From NCBI GenBank assembly GCA_963989245.1, contig OZ022346.1, positions 55,454,299-55,518,298 on the forward strand: DNA of 64,000 nt, in the 5' to 3' direction. The stretch is from Nansenia antarctica (Eukaryota > Chordata > Actinopteri > Argentiniformes > Microstomatidae). A program made the position numbers and the translations under genes. The notes under the pieces were generated by a model that saw nothing but the letters and a program-made list of their open reading frames with translations, had not been told where the DNA came from and did not search any database. This document shows, in pieces, positions 11,330 through 43,917 of the stretch (the first letter of the stretch is position 1; each line of letters starts with the position of its first letter).

Positions 11330-11745
11330 TCCTTCAGCTTGTAATGTAATATGATGTAATTACCGGTATGAGACCTTATGATGTCACTTAAAAATGTCCT
11401 TTGACTGGTACTGTCTATATGATTTAAGCTCTATCTATTACTGTATATTGCACATGGCACATGTCTCCTGATATAGCTTCTTTTATACTTCTGCACATTA
11501 GATACTGTACATAAACTACCTAACTGTACATAGCTCATAACTGTAAATACCTCTAAACTAAACTGATGTTTACAATATTACCTCTGCACATACTGTATAT
11601 TGCATAGTTACCTATCACTACCATTCTTATTTATGTCATGCTCTCTCATATCACTATTTGCACTTTTGGTTGGATGCTAAAATGCATTTTGTTGTATAGT
11701 ACTTGCACTCTGCGATGACAATAAAGTTGAATCCAATCTAATCTG
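11330..11745 (+). mobile_element. LINE 3' untranslated tail
   Basis: Low-complexity AT-rich 3' UTR-like sequence (repeated TGTACATA/GCACAT words) ends in TTTGTTGTATAGTACTTGCA, GATGACAATAAAGTTGAATC and a short (AATCT)n-like tail. ACAATAAAG followed by a short repeat tail is typical of fish CR1/L2/Rex-type LINEs. The coding part is absent (5' truncated). Confidence 0.6.
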
Positions 11746-12304
11746 ATCAAGGAATGTGTCATATTGGAGACCTCGCTTGGCTCCCCTCAGCACCGTTGCT
11801 TAGAGACATTGTGATGATGGAGGCAGCTGTTGCTGTCGCTGTGACAGGCTGTGCCGAGCAGCAATAAGAAAGAGACAGAGCAACACATTGCTTCAGATAA
11901 AGAAATACTCGCTGCTGCCTTGCTCACGTTATCATGGTCGTGTCCAGAGATCTTTTGATTGAAAAGGCATATTAATGTCACCCTGACATTTCTACACTAC
12001 CTAAAACCCCAGAATAATAAGGCTCTCTATACACAATCACGGGTGGATTGAGCTGAGCCTCAGCTGGATAGTCCATTTCAGGTGATCGATAGATGATCAG
12101 CTGTTTGTAAACACTCTCTCAGAGAGGCTCATTGGGCTCAGTTGTGAAGCTCCTCTGAAGGAGGCGATCTGAAGTGGCCCCCCCTTCTATCCACTTGGTT
12201 AGCGAACAACACAAACATCACGAGCCTCTTTGACAACTTCATTAGGATTCCTGTCCTTTATCACAGAGCCTGGTGGTTGGGTTGCCATCCATAATTCAGA
12301 TATT

Positions 12305-15300
12305 TGCCACCAGGCCAGTCAGACCAGTCAGGACAGACAGAGACAGTCAGGACAGCACAGAGACAGTCAGGACAACACAGAGACAGACAGGACAGCACAG
12401 AGACAGTCAGGACAGCACAGAGACAGTCAGGACAGCACAGAGACAGTCAGGACAGCACAGAGACAGTCAGGACAACACAGAGACAGTCAGGACAGCACAG
12501 AGACAGTCAGGACAGCACAGAGACAGACAGAGACAGACAGGACAGCACAGAGACACCAGGACAGACAGAGACAGTCAGGACAGACAGAGACAGTCAGGAC
12601 AGCACAGAGACAGTCAGGACAGCACAGAGACAGTCAGGACAGACAGAGACAGTCAGGACAGACAGAGACAGACAGGACAGACAGAGACAGACAGGACAGC
12701 ACAGAGACAGACAGAGACAGACAGGACAGACAGAGACAGACAGGACAGCACAGAGACAGACAGGACAGCACAGAGACAGACAGGACAGACAGAGACAGTC
12801 AGGACAGACAGAGACAGACAGGACAGCACAGAGACAGACAGGACAGCACAGAGACAGTCAGGACAGACAGAGACAGACAGGACAGACAGAGACAGACAGG
12901 ACAGACAGAGACAGACAGGACAGCACAGAGACAGACAGAGACAGACAGGACAGCACAGAGACAGACAGGACAGCACAGAGACAGTCAGGACAGACAGAGA
13001 CAGACAGGACAGACAGAGACAGACAGGACAGACAGAGACAGACAGGACAGACAGAGACAGTCAGGACAGACAGAGACAGTCAGGACAGACAGAGACAGAC
13101 AGGACAGACAGAGACAGACAGGACAGACAGAGACAGACAGGACAGCACAGAGACAGACAGAGACAGACAGAGACAGTCAGGACAGACAGAGACAGTCAGG
13201 ACAGACAGAGACAGCACAGAGACAGACAGGACAGCACAGAGACAGACAGAGACATACAGGACAGCACAGAGACAGTCAGGACAGCACAGAGACAGTCAGG
13301 ACAACACAGAGACAGACAGGACAGACAGAGACAGACAGGACAGCACAGAGACAGACAGGACAGACAGAGACAGACAGAGACAGACAGGACAGACAGAGAC
13401 AGTCAGGACAGACAGAGACAGACAGGACAGCACAGAGACAGACAGAGACAGTCAGGACAGCACAGAGACAGTCAGGACAACACAGAGACAGTCAGGACAG
13501 CACAGAGACAGACAGGACAGCACAGAGACAGACAGAGACATACAGGACAGCACAGAGACAGACAGGACAGCACAGAGACAGACAGGACAGACAGAGACAG
13601 ACAGAGACAGACAGGACAGCACAGAGACAGACAGAGACAGTCAGGACAGCACAGAGACAGACAGAGACAGACAGGACAGCACAGAGACAGACAGGACAGA
13701 CAGAGACAGACAGGACAGCACAGAGACAGACAGGACAGGCAGAGACAGACAGAGACAGACAGGACAGACAGAGACAGACAGAGACAGACAGGACAGACAG
13801 AGACAGACAGAGACAGACAGGACAGACAGAGACAGTCAGGACAGACAGAGACAGACAGGACAACACAGAGACAGACAGGACAGCACAGAGACAGACAGGA
13901 CAGCACAGAGACAGACAGGACAGCACAGAGACAGACAGGACAGACAGGACAGACAGGACAGCACAGAGACAGACAGGACAGACAGAGACAGACAGGACAG
14001 ACAGAGACAGTCAGGACAGACAGAGACAGTCAGGACAGCACAGAGACAGACAGGACAGCACAGAGACAGACAGGACAACACAGAGACAGACAGGACAGCA
14101 CAGAGACAGACAGGACAGCACAGAGACAGACAGGACAACACAGAGACAGACAGACAGAGACAGACAGGACAACACAGAGACAGACAGGACAGACACAGAG
14201 ACAGACAGGACAGCACAGAGACAGACAGGACAGCACAGAGACAGACAGGACAGCACAGAGACAGACAGAGACAGTCAGGACAGCACAGAGACAGACAGGA
14301 CAGACAGAGACAGACAGGACAGCACAGAGACAGACAGGACAACACAGAGACAGACAGGACAGCACAGAGACAGACAGGACAGACAGAGACAGACAGGACA
14401 GACAGAGACAGACACGACAGCACAGAGACAGACAGGACAACACAGAGACAGACAGGACAGCACAGAGACAGACAGCACAGAGACAGACAGGACAGACAGA
14501 GACAGTCAGGACAGACAGAGACAGACAGGACAGCACAGAGACAGTCAGGACAGACAGAGACAGTCAGGACAGCACAGAGACAGTCAGGACAGCACAGGGA
14601 CAGACAGGACAGACAGAGACAGTCAGGACAGACAGAGACAGTCAGGACAACACAGGGACAGACAGGACAGACAGAGACAGTCAGGACAGCACAGAGACAG
14701 ACAGAGACAGTCAGGACAGCACAGAGACAGACAGAGACAGTCAGGACAGCACAGAGACAGTCAGGACAGCACAGAGACAGTCAGGACAGACAGGACAGAC
14801 AGGACAGACAGAGACAGTCAGGACAACACAGAGACAGACAGGACAGACAGGACAGACAGGACAGACAGGACAGACAGAGACAGACAGGACAGCACAGAGA
14901 CAGACAGGACAGACAGAGACAGTCAGGACAGCACAGAGACAGACAGGACAGCACAGAGACAGACAGGACAGACAGGACAGCACAGAGACAGACAGGACAG
15001 ACAGAGACAGACAGGACAGCACAGAGACAGACAGGACAGACAGAGACAGACAGGACAACACAGAGACAGTCAGGACAGCACAGAGACAGTCAGGACAGCA
15101 CAGAGACAGACAGGACAGGCAGAGACAGTCAGGACAGACAGAGACAGACAGGACAGACAGAGACAGACAGAGACAGACAGGACAGAGACCGACAGGACAG
15201 ACAGAGACAGACAGGACAGCACAGAGACACCAGGACAGACAGAGACAGACAGGACAGACAGAGACAGACAGGACAGACAGAGACAGTCAGGACAGACAGA

Positions 15301-16828
15301 GACAGTCAGGACAGACAGAGACAGACAGGACAGCACAGAGACAGACAGGACAGCACAGAGACAGACAGGACAGACAGAGACAGTCAGGACAGACAGAGAC
15401 AGTCAGGACAGACAGAGACAGTCAGGACAGACAGAGACAAACAGAGACAGACAGGACAGCACAGAGACAGACAGGACAGCACAGAGACAGACAGGACAGC
15501 ACAGAGACAGACAGGACAGACAGAGACAGTCAGGACAGACAGAGACAGTCAGGACAGCACAGAGACAGTCAGGACAGCACAGAGACAGACAGGACAGACA
15601 GAGACAGACAGGACAGCACAGAGACAGACAGGACAGACAGGACAGCACAGAGACAGTCAGGACAGCACAGAGACAGACAGGACAGACACAGAGACAGACA
15701 GGACAGCACAGAGACACCAGGACAGACAGAGACAGACAGGACAGACAGAGACAGACAGGACAGACAGAGACAGACAGGACAGACAGAGACAGACAGGACA
15801 GCACAGAGACAGACAGAGACAGACAGAGACAGACAGGACAGCACAGAGACAGACAGGACAGCACAGAGACAGACAGGACAGACAGAGACAGTCAGGACAG
15901 ACAGAGACATCAGGACAGCACAGAGACAGTCAGGACAACACAGAGACAGTCAGAGACAGTCAGGACAGCACAGAGACAGACAGAGACAGACAGGACAGCA
16001 CAGAGACAGACAGAGACAGTCAGGACAGCACAGAGACAGACAGAGACAGACAGGACAGCACAGAGACAGTCAGGACAGACAGAGACAGTCAGAGACAGTC
16101 AGGACAGACAGAGACAGACAGGACAGCACAGAGACAGTCAGGACAGACAGAGACAGACAGGACAGACAGAGACAGTCAGGACAGACAGAGACAGTCAGGA
16201 CAGACAGAGACAGACAGAGACAGTCAGGACAGACAGAGACAGTCAGGACAGACAGAGACAGACAGAGACAGACAGAGACAGACAGAGACAGACAGGACAG
16301 CACAGAGACAGTCAGGACAGACAGAGACAGTCAGAGACAGTCAGGACAGACAGAGACAGACAGGACAGCACAGAGACAGTCAGGACAGACAGAGACAGAC
16401 AGGACAGACAGAGACAGTCAGGACAGACAGAGACAGTCAGGACAGACAGAGACAGACAGAGACAGACAGAGACAGACAGAGACATACAGGACAGCACAGA
16501 GACAGACAGGACAACACAGAGACAGACAGGACAGCACAGAGACAGACAGAGACATACAGGACAGCACAGAGACAGTCAGGACAACACAGAGACAGACAGG
16601 ACAGCACAGAGACAGACAGAGACAGTCAGGACAGCACAGAGACAGTCAGGACAGACAGAGACAGTCAGGACAGCACAGAGACAGACAAGACAGCACAGAG
16701 ACAGACAGGACAGACAGAGACACAGACAGGACAGACAGAGACAGACAGGACAGACAGAGACAGACAGGACAGCACAGAGACAGACAGGACAGCACAGAGA
16801 CAGACAGGACAGCACAGAGACAGACGAA
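12305..16828 (+). repeat. 4.5-kb GACAG minisatellite array
   Basis: Continuous tandem repeats of 19- and 20-bp units (GGACAGCACAGAGACAGTCA / GGACAGACAGAGACAGACA) with 10-bp half units AGACAGACAG. Because unit lengths 19, 20 and 10 mix and the plus strand never forms TAA, TAG or TGA, all three forward frames stay open for about 1,500 codons. These frames (TDRDRQDSTETVRT-like) are artefacts of composition, not genes. Edges: unique sequence ends near CCAGGCCAGTCAGACCAGTC (about 12310) and resumes at GAAGGAAGGATGTGGG (about 16826). Confidence 0.95.
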
Positions 16829-16829
16829 G

Positions 16830-17600
16830 GAAGGATGTGGGGGCGTCAGTATTGCCCACCATCACCATTCTGCAAACAATGACAAAATAAGTTATTTCTT
16901 CCATGACTGCTGGGAATTAATGTCACGTTGTCAGGGAGACGGGCCGCCTCCTGGGGTTCTATCTCCTCTAGGCCGTGGGCTTCAAGGTGTCACTGCCTGT
17001 CAACCAGACTGTCACCGCCAGGCTCCTCCCCCCCAGGTGTTATATTACATCTTATCATGTTTTACACTATCAAACCCACTGGAAGAAACTGGAGGAATAT
17101 CCAATATTGACAAGGGGAGGAGTCAATGCTTGGCAATAATTCCTTCTGTCGTTTTTGAATAAATTAATGTAACACTGAACATTTCCATTTGCATGTCCCA
17201 GACAGATAATTATAATAATAATTAGCTATGAATATTAATTAGAAACCTTCCACTGTATAGGTTATGCGTATACAATGGCACTGACATTAAGTGCATTGGA
17301 AAGAATCTAATTAGCCTGCTGGTAAACTAGATATAACTGGCATGTCTGTTTGTTTTCCCTTGTGGATGTTACTGTAGGTGACTGTTCATATTCTTTACTG
17401 TCATTATATTATTATTATTATTATTATATTATTATAAATGTTTTGGTATTTCTGTAATTAGCATTATGGTATAAGGATATAGTTGAAGTGTATTTATTAT
17501 GACATGTATTTATGAAAGGAATGCTTTACGGCACAATATAACAAAAGAGATAAGATTAACTTTATTGCCCCAAGAGGTACAGCAAAACCTGCAATATACA
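16830..17600. other. no gene seen
   Basis: Unique sequence with (ATT)n at 17404-17435. Frames reading out of the upstream array end here by chance. Confidence 0.5.
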
Positions 17601-17603
17601 CAC

Positions 17604-17648
17604 ACAACACATAATACACACACACACACACACACACACACGCACGCA

Positions 17649-17726
<78 letters not shown>

Positions 17727-17741
17727 CATGCATGCACGTGT

Positions 17742-17774
<33 letters not shown>
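17604..17774 (+). repeat. (CA)n microsatellite with ACGC and ATGC interruptions
   Basis: CA repeat interrupted by a (GCAC)n block at 17640-17668 and a (GCAT)n block near 17724-17735. Confidence 0.95.
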
Positions 17775-17776
<2 letters not shown>

Positions 17777-18027
17777 AGATCAGATATTGAATATCTGTAT
17801 ATGGCAAGAATTAATGAAATATAATTTACAGTGAGGTTTTGAGGAAGCATGTTAAAGCTTGGCCACTAGAATTTATACTGAGGAACAAGATGAGATAATT
17901 GGCATTCACAGAACACATCTGTGAAAGACACAGAAGACACACAAGTATCGTAGGCTGGTTTAGATTATATGACTGAGATCAGTAATTACACACAAACCGT
18001 CTGTTCAAGTTTAATAACACTGTAGCA

Positions 18028-18430
18028 GGTGAATGAATGAATGGTCTTTATTGTCATTGATATAGTACAGGTACCATACAACGAAATTTGGGAGGGGGGG
18101 CTCCCCTGGTGCTAGGAAAAAAAATACAAAAAACAAGAAGGGAAAAAGAGCTGGTTTACATAAATAAAGGCTATGTACACTATCCACTATACTATACTAC
18201 TATACTATACAAATAAAACACTGTGCTGTACTCTATGCTATGCTATAAATATCCTAACTTTTCCTACATCTGAACCTTATGTACACAAGGGTTGTCATAT
18301 TGCACATAGTATTATTGCACATTCATTTAAAGTGTCGCAGTTTGCATGTTTGAAATGTTCACAGTGGTGTTTCAGTATTGCACTTGATTACAATCTAGTA
18401 GCTGCCATCAATTTGGTATAGGGTCTTACT
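18028..18430 (-). mobile_element. LINE 3' tail, minus strand, close to the syt10 promoter
   Basis: A (GAAT)n run at 18030-18042 followed by GGTCTTTATTGTCATTGATA and ACAACGAAATTTGG is the reverse complement of a LINE end (AAATTTCGTT ... GACAATAAAGACC) with a tetranucleotide tail. A near-identical copy is at 50926-51075. Downstream 18170-18430 (CTATACTATACTACTATAC, GCACATAGTATTATTGCACA) looks like the rest of the same 3' UTR. Confidence 0.6.
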
Positions 18431-18444
18431 TAATAGATGCTCCG

Positions 18445-18540
18445 TTCCTATTGGCCAGTGGCGGGGGGGTGAATGCCTAAGTGCGCTCGGCATTCCTATT
18501 GGCCAGTGAGCGGGGGGTGAATGCCTAAGTGCGCTCGGCA
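18445..18540 (+). promoter_or_regulatory. duplicated 48-bp promoter block with CCAAT and GC boxes
   Basis: Two direct copies (18445-18492 and 18493-18540) of TTCCTATTGGCCAGTG..., each with an inverted CCAAT box (ATTGG) 8 nt before a GC-box-like run (GGCGGGGGGG or GCGGGGGG), then AATGCCTAAGTGCGCTCGGC. They lie about 140-230 bp upstream of the syt10 start codon, the expected place for a proximal promoter. Copies differ at two or three positions. GC content rises sharply here relative to both sides. The transcription start is not determined; it is probably within about 18545-18610. Confidence 0.6.
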
Positions 18541-18610
18541 TCTTCTGTCCAAACGCGAGAAGCGCGCCTTGGCTGTCAGTCGCGTCATTGCGCAGTGGGA
18601 GATGGACGTG

Positions 18611-18675
18611 GACGCACCATGCGATGGACCGTTAACCGGAGAGACGCACCATGCGATGGATCGTTAACCGGAGGG
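18611..18675 (+). repeat. 32-bp tandem duplication across the syt10 start region
   Basis: GACGCACCATGCGATGGA followed by CGTTAACCGGAG occurs twice, with starts 32 bp apart (18611 and 18643). Because 32 is not a multiple of three, the two ATGs (18619 and 18651) are in different frames: 18651 is in frame with syt10, 18619 is not. Confidence 0.9.
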
Positions 18676-18677
18676 AC

Positions 18678-18681
<4 letters not shown>
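18619..18681 (+). promoter_or_regulatory. upstream ORF overlapping the syt10 start codon
   Basis: ATG 18619 opens a 20-codon frame ending at TGA 18679-18681, which overlaps the ATGATG start of syt10 (18678-18683). The ATG has A at -3. If the transcript starts upstream, ribosomes would meet this uORF first, and initiation at syt10 would need leaky scanning or very short-range reinitiation. Confidence 0.5.
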
Positions 18682-38644
<19,963 letters not shown>

Positions 38645-39204
38645 AGACCACAGGAGGCGCAGGGGGCTTCACCGCCACCTCCAGGGGGCTCCACCTCCAC
38701 TGACCCTGTAGAGACCACAGGAGGAGCCAGCGAGCTCCAACACCAGGCCTCTAGAACACCACGGTTTGCTCTAATTGCCTAAAGTTGTAAAGCTGTAATT
38801 TGTGAAATTCTGTCACATATTGACGGAATCACCTAGAATGATAAGGTCATAGGTTGCGTCTACTCCACAGCGTTTTATTTAGAATTTAGAATGTCATATT
38901 TTAAGTTGGAACATGTGCAAGAAATCAATCAGGACATGTTGAGGTCATCTTGTAGGAGCAACAGGTTACTTGCACTTGTCACTTAACTGCCAGTTACATT
39001 TTCAGGTAGAAAATGTCCCAGACATTTGCCAAATGTTTAAATAGTGTTATAGACCAACACACACGATGATGCCTTGTATCATTAAGTCCTGGTAAATTAC
39101 ATTTTTATTTACATAAAGTATAAAGTAATCATTTAGAAACTGGGTTGGATATGCAACTTTACTGCATCACTTGTTTGTGTTTTCATGTTTCATGTTCGTA
39201 ACAA

Positions 39205-40160
39205 GTCAAAGTCAAAGTCAAGTTTGTTTACATAGCACATGTTCATACAAGCAAATGTAGCACAGAGTGCTTTACGGAATAAGGGTTAGGGTTAATAAAA
39301 TCATGGTTCATAGTAAATAGTACACAAAACAAGAAAACAAAGCAAGACAGATAGTATATGAAAAAAAGAATAACATGTTTAAAGAGAAACAGTGAAAAGG
39401 TTTAAGATCAAGAAGATTTAATTATCACATAGATTTAATTATCGCGAAGTACAGCTACATGATAAAAGCGCGATTAAATAGGTATGTCTTAAGATCTCAC
39501 TTAAAGGTTCCCACACTTTCTGCCATTCTTAGGTTTTCTGGCGAGGTATTCCAGAGGCAGGGGGCATACACACTGAGGGCTGCCTCCCCATGTGTCCTGG
39601 TCCTGACTCTAAGCCTCCCCATGTGTCTGGTCCTGACTCTAAGCCTCCCCATGTGTCTGGTCCTGACTCTAAGCCTCCCCATGTGTCTGGTCCTGACTCT
39701 AAGCCTCCCCATGTGTCTGGTCCTGACTCTAAGCCTCCCCATGTGTCTGGTCCTGACTCTAAGCCTCCCCATGTGTCTGGTCCTGACTCTAAGCCTCCCC
39801 ATGTGTCTGGTCCTGACTCTAAGCCTCCCCATGTGTCTTGGTCCTGACTCTAAGCCTCCCCATGTGTCTGGTCCTGACTCTAAGCCTCCCCATGTGTCTG
39901 GTCCTGACTCTAAGCCACCCCATGTGTCTGGTCCTGACTCTAAGCCTCCCCATGTGTCTTGGTCCTGACTCTAAGCCTCCCCATGTGTCTGGGTCCTGAC
40001 TCTAAGCCTCTCCATGTGTCTTGGTCCTCCTTGGCTCTAGGGCTTGAGGGACCGTTAACAGTTCAGTGCCAGAGGACCTCAGGGACCTCAGCGTATATCT
40101 TACAAACATGTCTGTATGTATTCAGGTGCGTGACTATGGAGGGATTTATAAACGAATAGA
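39205..40160 (+). repeat. teleost interspersed repeat carrying an internal 30-bp minisatellite
   Basis: 39205-39300 (AAAGTCAAGTTTGTTTACAT, GAGTGCTTTACGGAATAA) and 39475-39590 (TGTCTTAAGATCTCACTTAA, GTATTCCAGAGGCAGGGG) are parts of a common fish repeat. Within it, 39588-40030 is about 15 copies of TCCTGACTCTAAGCCTCCCC + ATGTGTCTGG (30 bp). Confidence 0.7.
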
Positions 40161-40262
40161 AAAATCGTAAAATCTATTCTAAAACGGAGTGTAAGTATAT
40201 CCATAGGCATACCCGTCTGAGTGAATAGTTACAAATTATCTGAATTATATTTCCCTGAACCT

Positions 40263-40330
40263 GACCCTAACCCTAACCTTACACTGAATAACCTAACCCT
40301 AACCATCCCTAACCCTAACCCTAACCCTAG
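40263..40330 (+). repeat. interstitial telomere-like (CCCTAA)n
   Basis: Blocks of CCCTAACCCTAACC with interruptions, for example ACCCTAACCCTAACCCTAGC. A shorter block is at 44434-44452. Too short and too degenerate to be a functional telomere. Confidence 0.8.
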
Positions 40331-42433
40331 CTATTCAGTGGAGTTGGGGAAACAAATTATGCGACGTCTGTTTTGTCTGTGTTTGAGTTTTATTCCATTG
40401 TAAATTATGAGAGGCAAAGATGAACATGGATCCTTGCTTTCAAAGGAAGGGATCACATCACAAAATAATATTAGCAAAATTGAGATTTTATACTTTACTT
40501 AGTATAAATAAAGTATATCCCAGTGCCATTGTATATTCTCGTAGAATGGCAAGTTATGACAATATAGCACCTTTTTTTTGTCTATATGACCAATGTAGTG
40601 AACTCAACTTTATACATATAAGTTAAGGTCAAAAGTACTAAACCTGTGGCATACTGCAGGTATTTCTATATTCCACAGTTCTTTAGTGAGTTGCCATTTT
40701 GATTTGGGATGGTGCAATACTAAAGGGCTATGCCAGATGCCAATACCACATGTCAACATTGCCTTTGTAGAAATACAGAAGATGAGCCAATCAGCTGTTC
40801 CCTGGGTGTGGCTACTGGAAACACAGGTAACCTATCAACTCAAAGGGCTGGGTGAAGGTCCAATCTAAGAGCACACAGCAACTTGTAGATAACTTACTGT
40901 ATGCTATTTGATCCCATCTATTGACAACACATAGGGAGTATCTGGTTCACTCCACATCACACGTGGATCAGACATGCAGTAGGCATCTATGGTAGGATCA
41001 ACAAGAGTAAAAGAGTGCAATAGGCAGTAAAAACAAGAGTAGCCAAACAGTGTAGCTGTGTTCATTTCCCTTGTGCAACTGTGCAACTAGACAATAAACA
41101 CTAAACTATTGAACAGTGTCTTTGAATCAAAATGTATATTTAATTTGATCTAGTTTCTTCTTGATTCATGATGAGAAACTGTTTATCCATGGCTATTGTG
41201 AATCCTAGTAAGAACATTTAAGTGTCCAAGGACATTTTATTTCTTTCTTTGCCTAATCTGTCACTGGCACTGATCCAGAGCTGTCTCTGTACAAACAGTC
41301 TGTACTGTATAATATGACTGAAATGTGTTCTGCTAATTAATTTGGCAAGTATGATAAGATCAAACATGATGAGCCAACATGTATTTTGGATGAAGCTGAT
41401 TTGAGGAAAGCTAATTGGCTTTCTTTTCATCTTGTTTTCTTTTGATGTGTATTTCCCAAGAAAAACAAGTATTTCTATAACGTAGTATTTCCCTAGTAAA
41501 AATGTTCTATAGCAAATGAATATCTTTAAAGGTGTCAGTTTGCCTGTTTTGTGGAAGCAATGGAAGGCTCAAAGTAAACTGACAACCCTGTTCATACCAT
41601 CTTCTTACAGTAGCTGTTAGCTGTGCGTTTCCTCTCAAACAAACGATGCCTGTGCAGACCATTGGAAGTGAATCAGGCAAAGCTTCCTATTGTTATTGTT
41701 TGTGCTTCATGTAAAGCCATATGATCAAGTTGAACATCCAAAAACATCTTTGAATGAATTTCCATTGAATAAATAAGTAATAATATAAACCTACCATAGC
41801 AAATACACTAAGGCTATGTACTGTTAACTTTATGTTGCACATCAAAATGATAATGCTTCTGCCCCGCGGCTGTCCCCAATATCAATACCTATATATATTT
41901 GTACTGTAGCATGCATGAACATTGTCACGTATTACAATTATTACAATTACTATTCAAGGTCAAAGTTAGGTAAATATATTATATATAGTATTTTATATTT
42001 CCAAAATATTACATTTGTACAAATACCTCACGGTGCCAATATTTGTATATATTTACTTCTAAGAGCATTTGTTGTTGAAAACGTATTGAAATGTTACTGT
42101 GTATTTATATGGAATGTTTGGTGATCATTTGTACAGCTAAAGCTTTGTGTGTTTCTGAGTGACTTTATACACAATCTGTATCAGCTGTGAAACAGTTAGT
42201 CATATTCTAAGCATCTAAGCCAACTCTACTTTCTGGGGATACTCCATGTTTAGGAATGTAGTGCTTTTTAGCAGAAATTGTTTGCGTATTGGTACATCTA
42301 CAGTATATTGAGCAAAAATAGCAACTGCAACTATTTGTTATGAAGTGTACAGTTTGTGATAACTTTTGTAACAATTTGCAGTAAACATTTGAAATATGAT
42401 TTTACTGTATCTGTTTCCTATGTATTTTAATTA

Positions 42434-42439
42434 AATAAA
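42434..42439 (+). promoter_or_regulatory. candidate syt10 poly(A) signal AATAAA
   Basis: AATAAA followed by an A-run at 42446-42454, at the end of a long AT-rich 3' UTR-like stretch and before a transposon-rich zone. Confidence 0.4.
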
Positions 42440-42659
42440 CAAATGAAAAAAAAACGAATTTTCTTAGTGAATCTTTTCTAGATAATTAAAGGAACCCAAT
42501 GCAGTAGGAAGTAAAAAACGTTTTTTATTTATACAATATTTGACGTCTGTAAAGTGCAGGAATGTTAGTATTTTTTAACATACTTTTAACCTCATATACT
42601 GTGGCTCTCTAATGGACACTTTTACTATATTTGCCATTATTCCATGTAAGTGAGTGTTA

Positions 42660-43914
42660 AGCCCAATGCACACGGCGTGCGATTTTGTCGCACGGCAACA
42701 TTCGATTCTCAATTCACCCCACTGAAGTGTGTGGGTGTGAATTGAGAATCGAATGTTGTCGTGCGACAAAATCGCACGCCGTGTGCATTGGCCTTTAGAA
42801 ACTCATTCATGGTTACAGAAAGCGATTGATTTCAGTTATTCGTGAGTAGCACTCAAGTAACACTACTTTACGTTGTGAGCAGGCTCACAAAACAAGCTGT
42901 GATAGTTGACTAGCGATGTGACACTGTATAGGCATATTCTTGTATTCGCAAGTGTTCCAACAGTATTCCAATACAATACATAAGAGGCACACAGAGACAC
43001 TGAAATTCACACACACAAAGGCGTGTGGGTGGACTGTCTGTTGGATGGTTGCATTAGTCACTCAGCATCCTCCTTTAAGACATGACTCACCCCAGCTCAA
43101 CCCTCTGACACATACAGTAAGTCATGGAGAGAGTGTCTTTACGACACCAAGACCGGCCAAATCTATAATAAAAAATGAAATAAAAATGATCAATGACCTT
43201 CTGTAGCGACGGTTAGGAATGACAGTGTTCAGTCAAGGGTTTGTTTTAAATGATGTTGTAACATTGCAGGTGTGCTGGTGGGATGTATTTTTACTTGCGG
43301 AAAGGTCACAGCACTGACACACACTGAGAGGTAGATAGAACAGATAAAGCTTCAAGCATAAGTGATATGAACACAGACATTGACTGAGATAAACAGTACA
43401 TTCTTCACACAGATTTCTGTACATACCAAACAAAAGATTTATTTAACTATTATGATCGTTAAAGACTCTGAGGTGGTGCCAAATAACAACGTGACACGGC
43501 CTGGTGAAAGGGGGAAAGTCGGCAGCTTTCATTTTGAAAAATGTAAACACATTTCAGCCTCGTTGAAAATCAATGACACACTCGCTAGTCAACTATCACA
43601 GCTTGTTTTGTGAGCCTGCTAACAACGTAAAGTAGTGTTACTTGAGTGCTACTCAAGAATAACTGAAATCAATCGCTTTCTGTAACCATGAATGAGTTTC
43701 TAAAGGCCAATGCACACGGCGTGCGATTTTGTCGCACTGCCGAATTCGAGTCCATTGTTTTGAATGAGACCCAATGAGACAATGCACACGGCGTGCGATG
43801 CGATATTGTCGCACGACAACATTCGATTCTCCATTCACATTCATTCATTCATTGGTGTGAATTGAGAATCGAATGTTGTCGTGCAACAAAATCGCACGCC
43901 GTGTGCATTGGCCT
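42660..43914. mobile_element. 1.26-kb foldback element with a palindromic miniature element at each end
   Basis: Left arm 42660-42922 and right arm 43583-43914 are inverted copies: the palindrome starting CCCAATGCACACGGCGTGCG and the adjoining GAAACTCATTCATGGTTACA and CTGTGATAGTTGACTAGCGA recur in reverse at the right. The whole is flanked by TTA (42657-42659 and 43915-43917). Each terminal block is itself a near-perfect palindrome (GTGCGATTTTGTCGCAC inside). The interior has no transposase. The TTA duplication suggests Harbinger-type mobilisation. Confidence 0.7.
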
Positions 43915-43917
43915 TTA

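Larger units (their letters stand above)
38645..42460 (+). other. probable syt10 3' UTR and downstream flank
   Basis: No coding signal. AT-rich sequence with TGTATATA/TTTGTA-rich words, especially 41850-42430, ends at AATAAA (42434-42439), the best poly(A) candidate. Earlier AATAAA-like sites occur near 40506 and 41092. If all of it is transcribed, the UTR is about 3.8 kb and includes a teleost repeat, a 30-bp minisatellite and telomere-like repeats. The true end is uncertain. Confidence 0.4.

Noticed and set aside
12230..17162. Three overlapping forward open frames of over 1,500 codons (TDRDRQDSTETVRT-like).
   Set aside because: They arise because the GACAG array lacks forward stop triplets; all three frames are open equally, which no real gene shows.
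18651..18677. ATG 18651 as the main syt10 start.
   Set aside because: The added MRWIVNRRD has no counterpart in mammalian SYT10 and lies in a recent tandem duplication. Kept as a possible alternative.
40263..40330. A chromosome end.
   Set aside because: Only about 68 bp of degenerate CCCTAA blocks with unique sequence on both sides.
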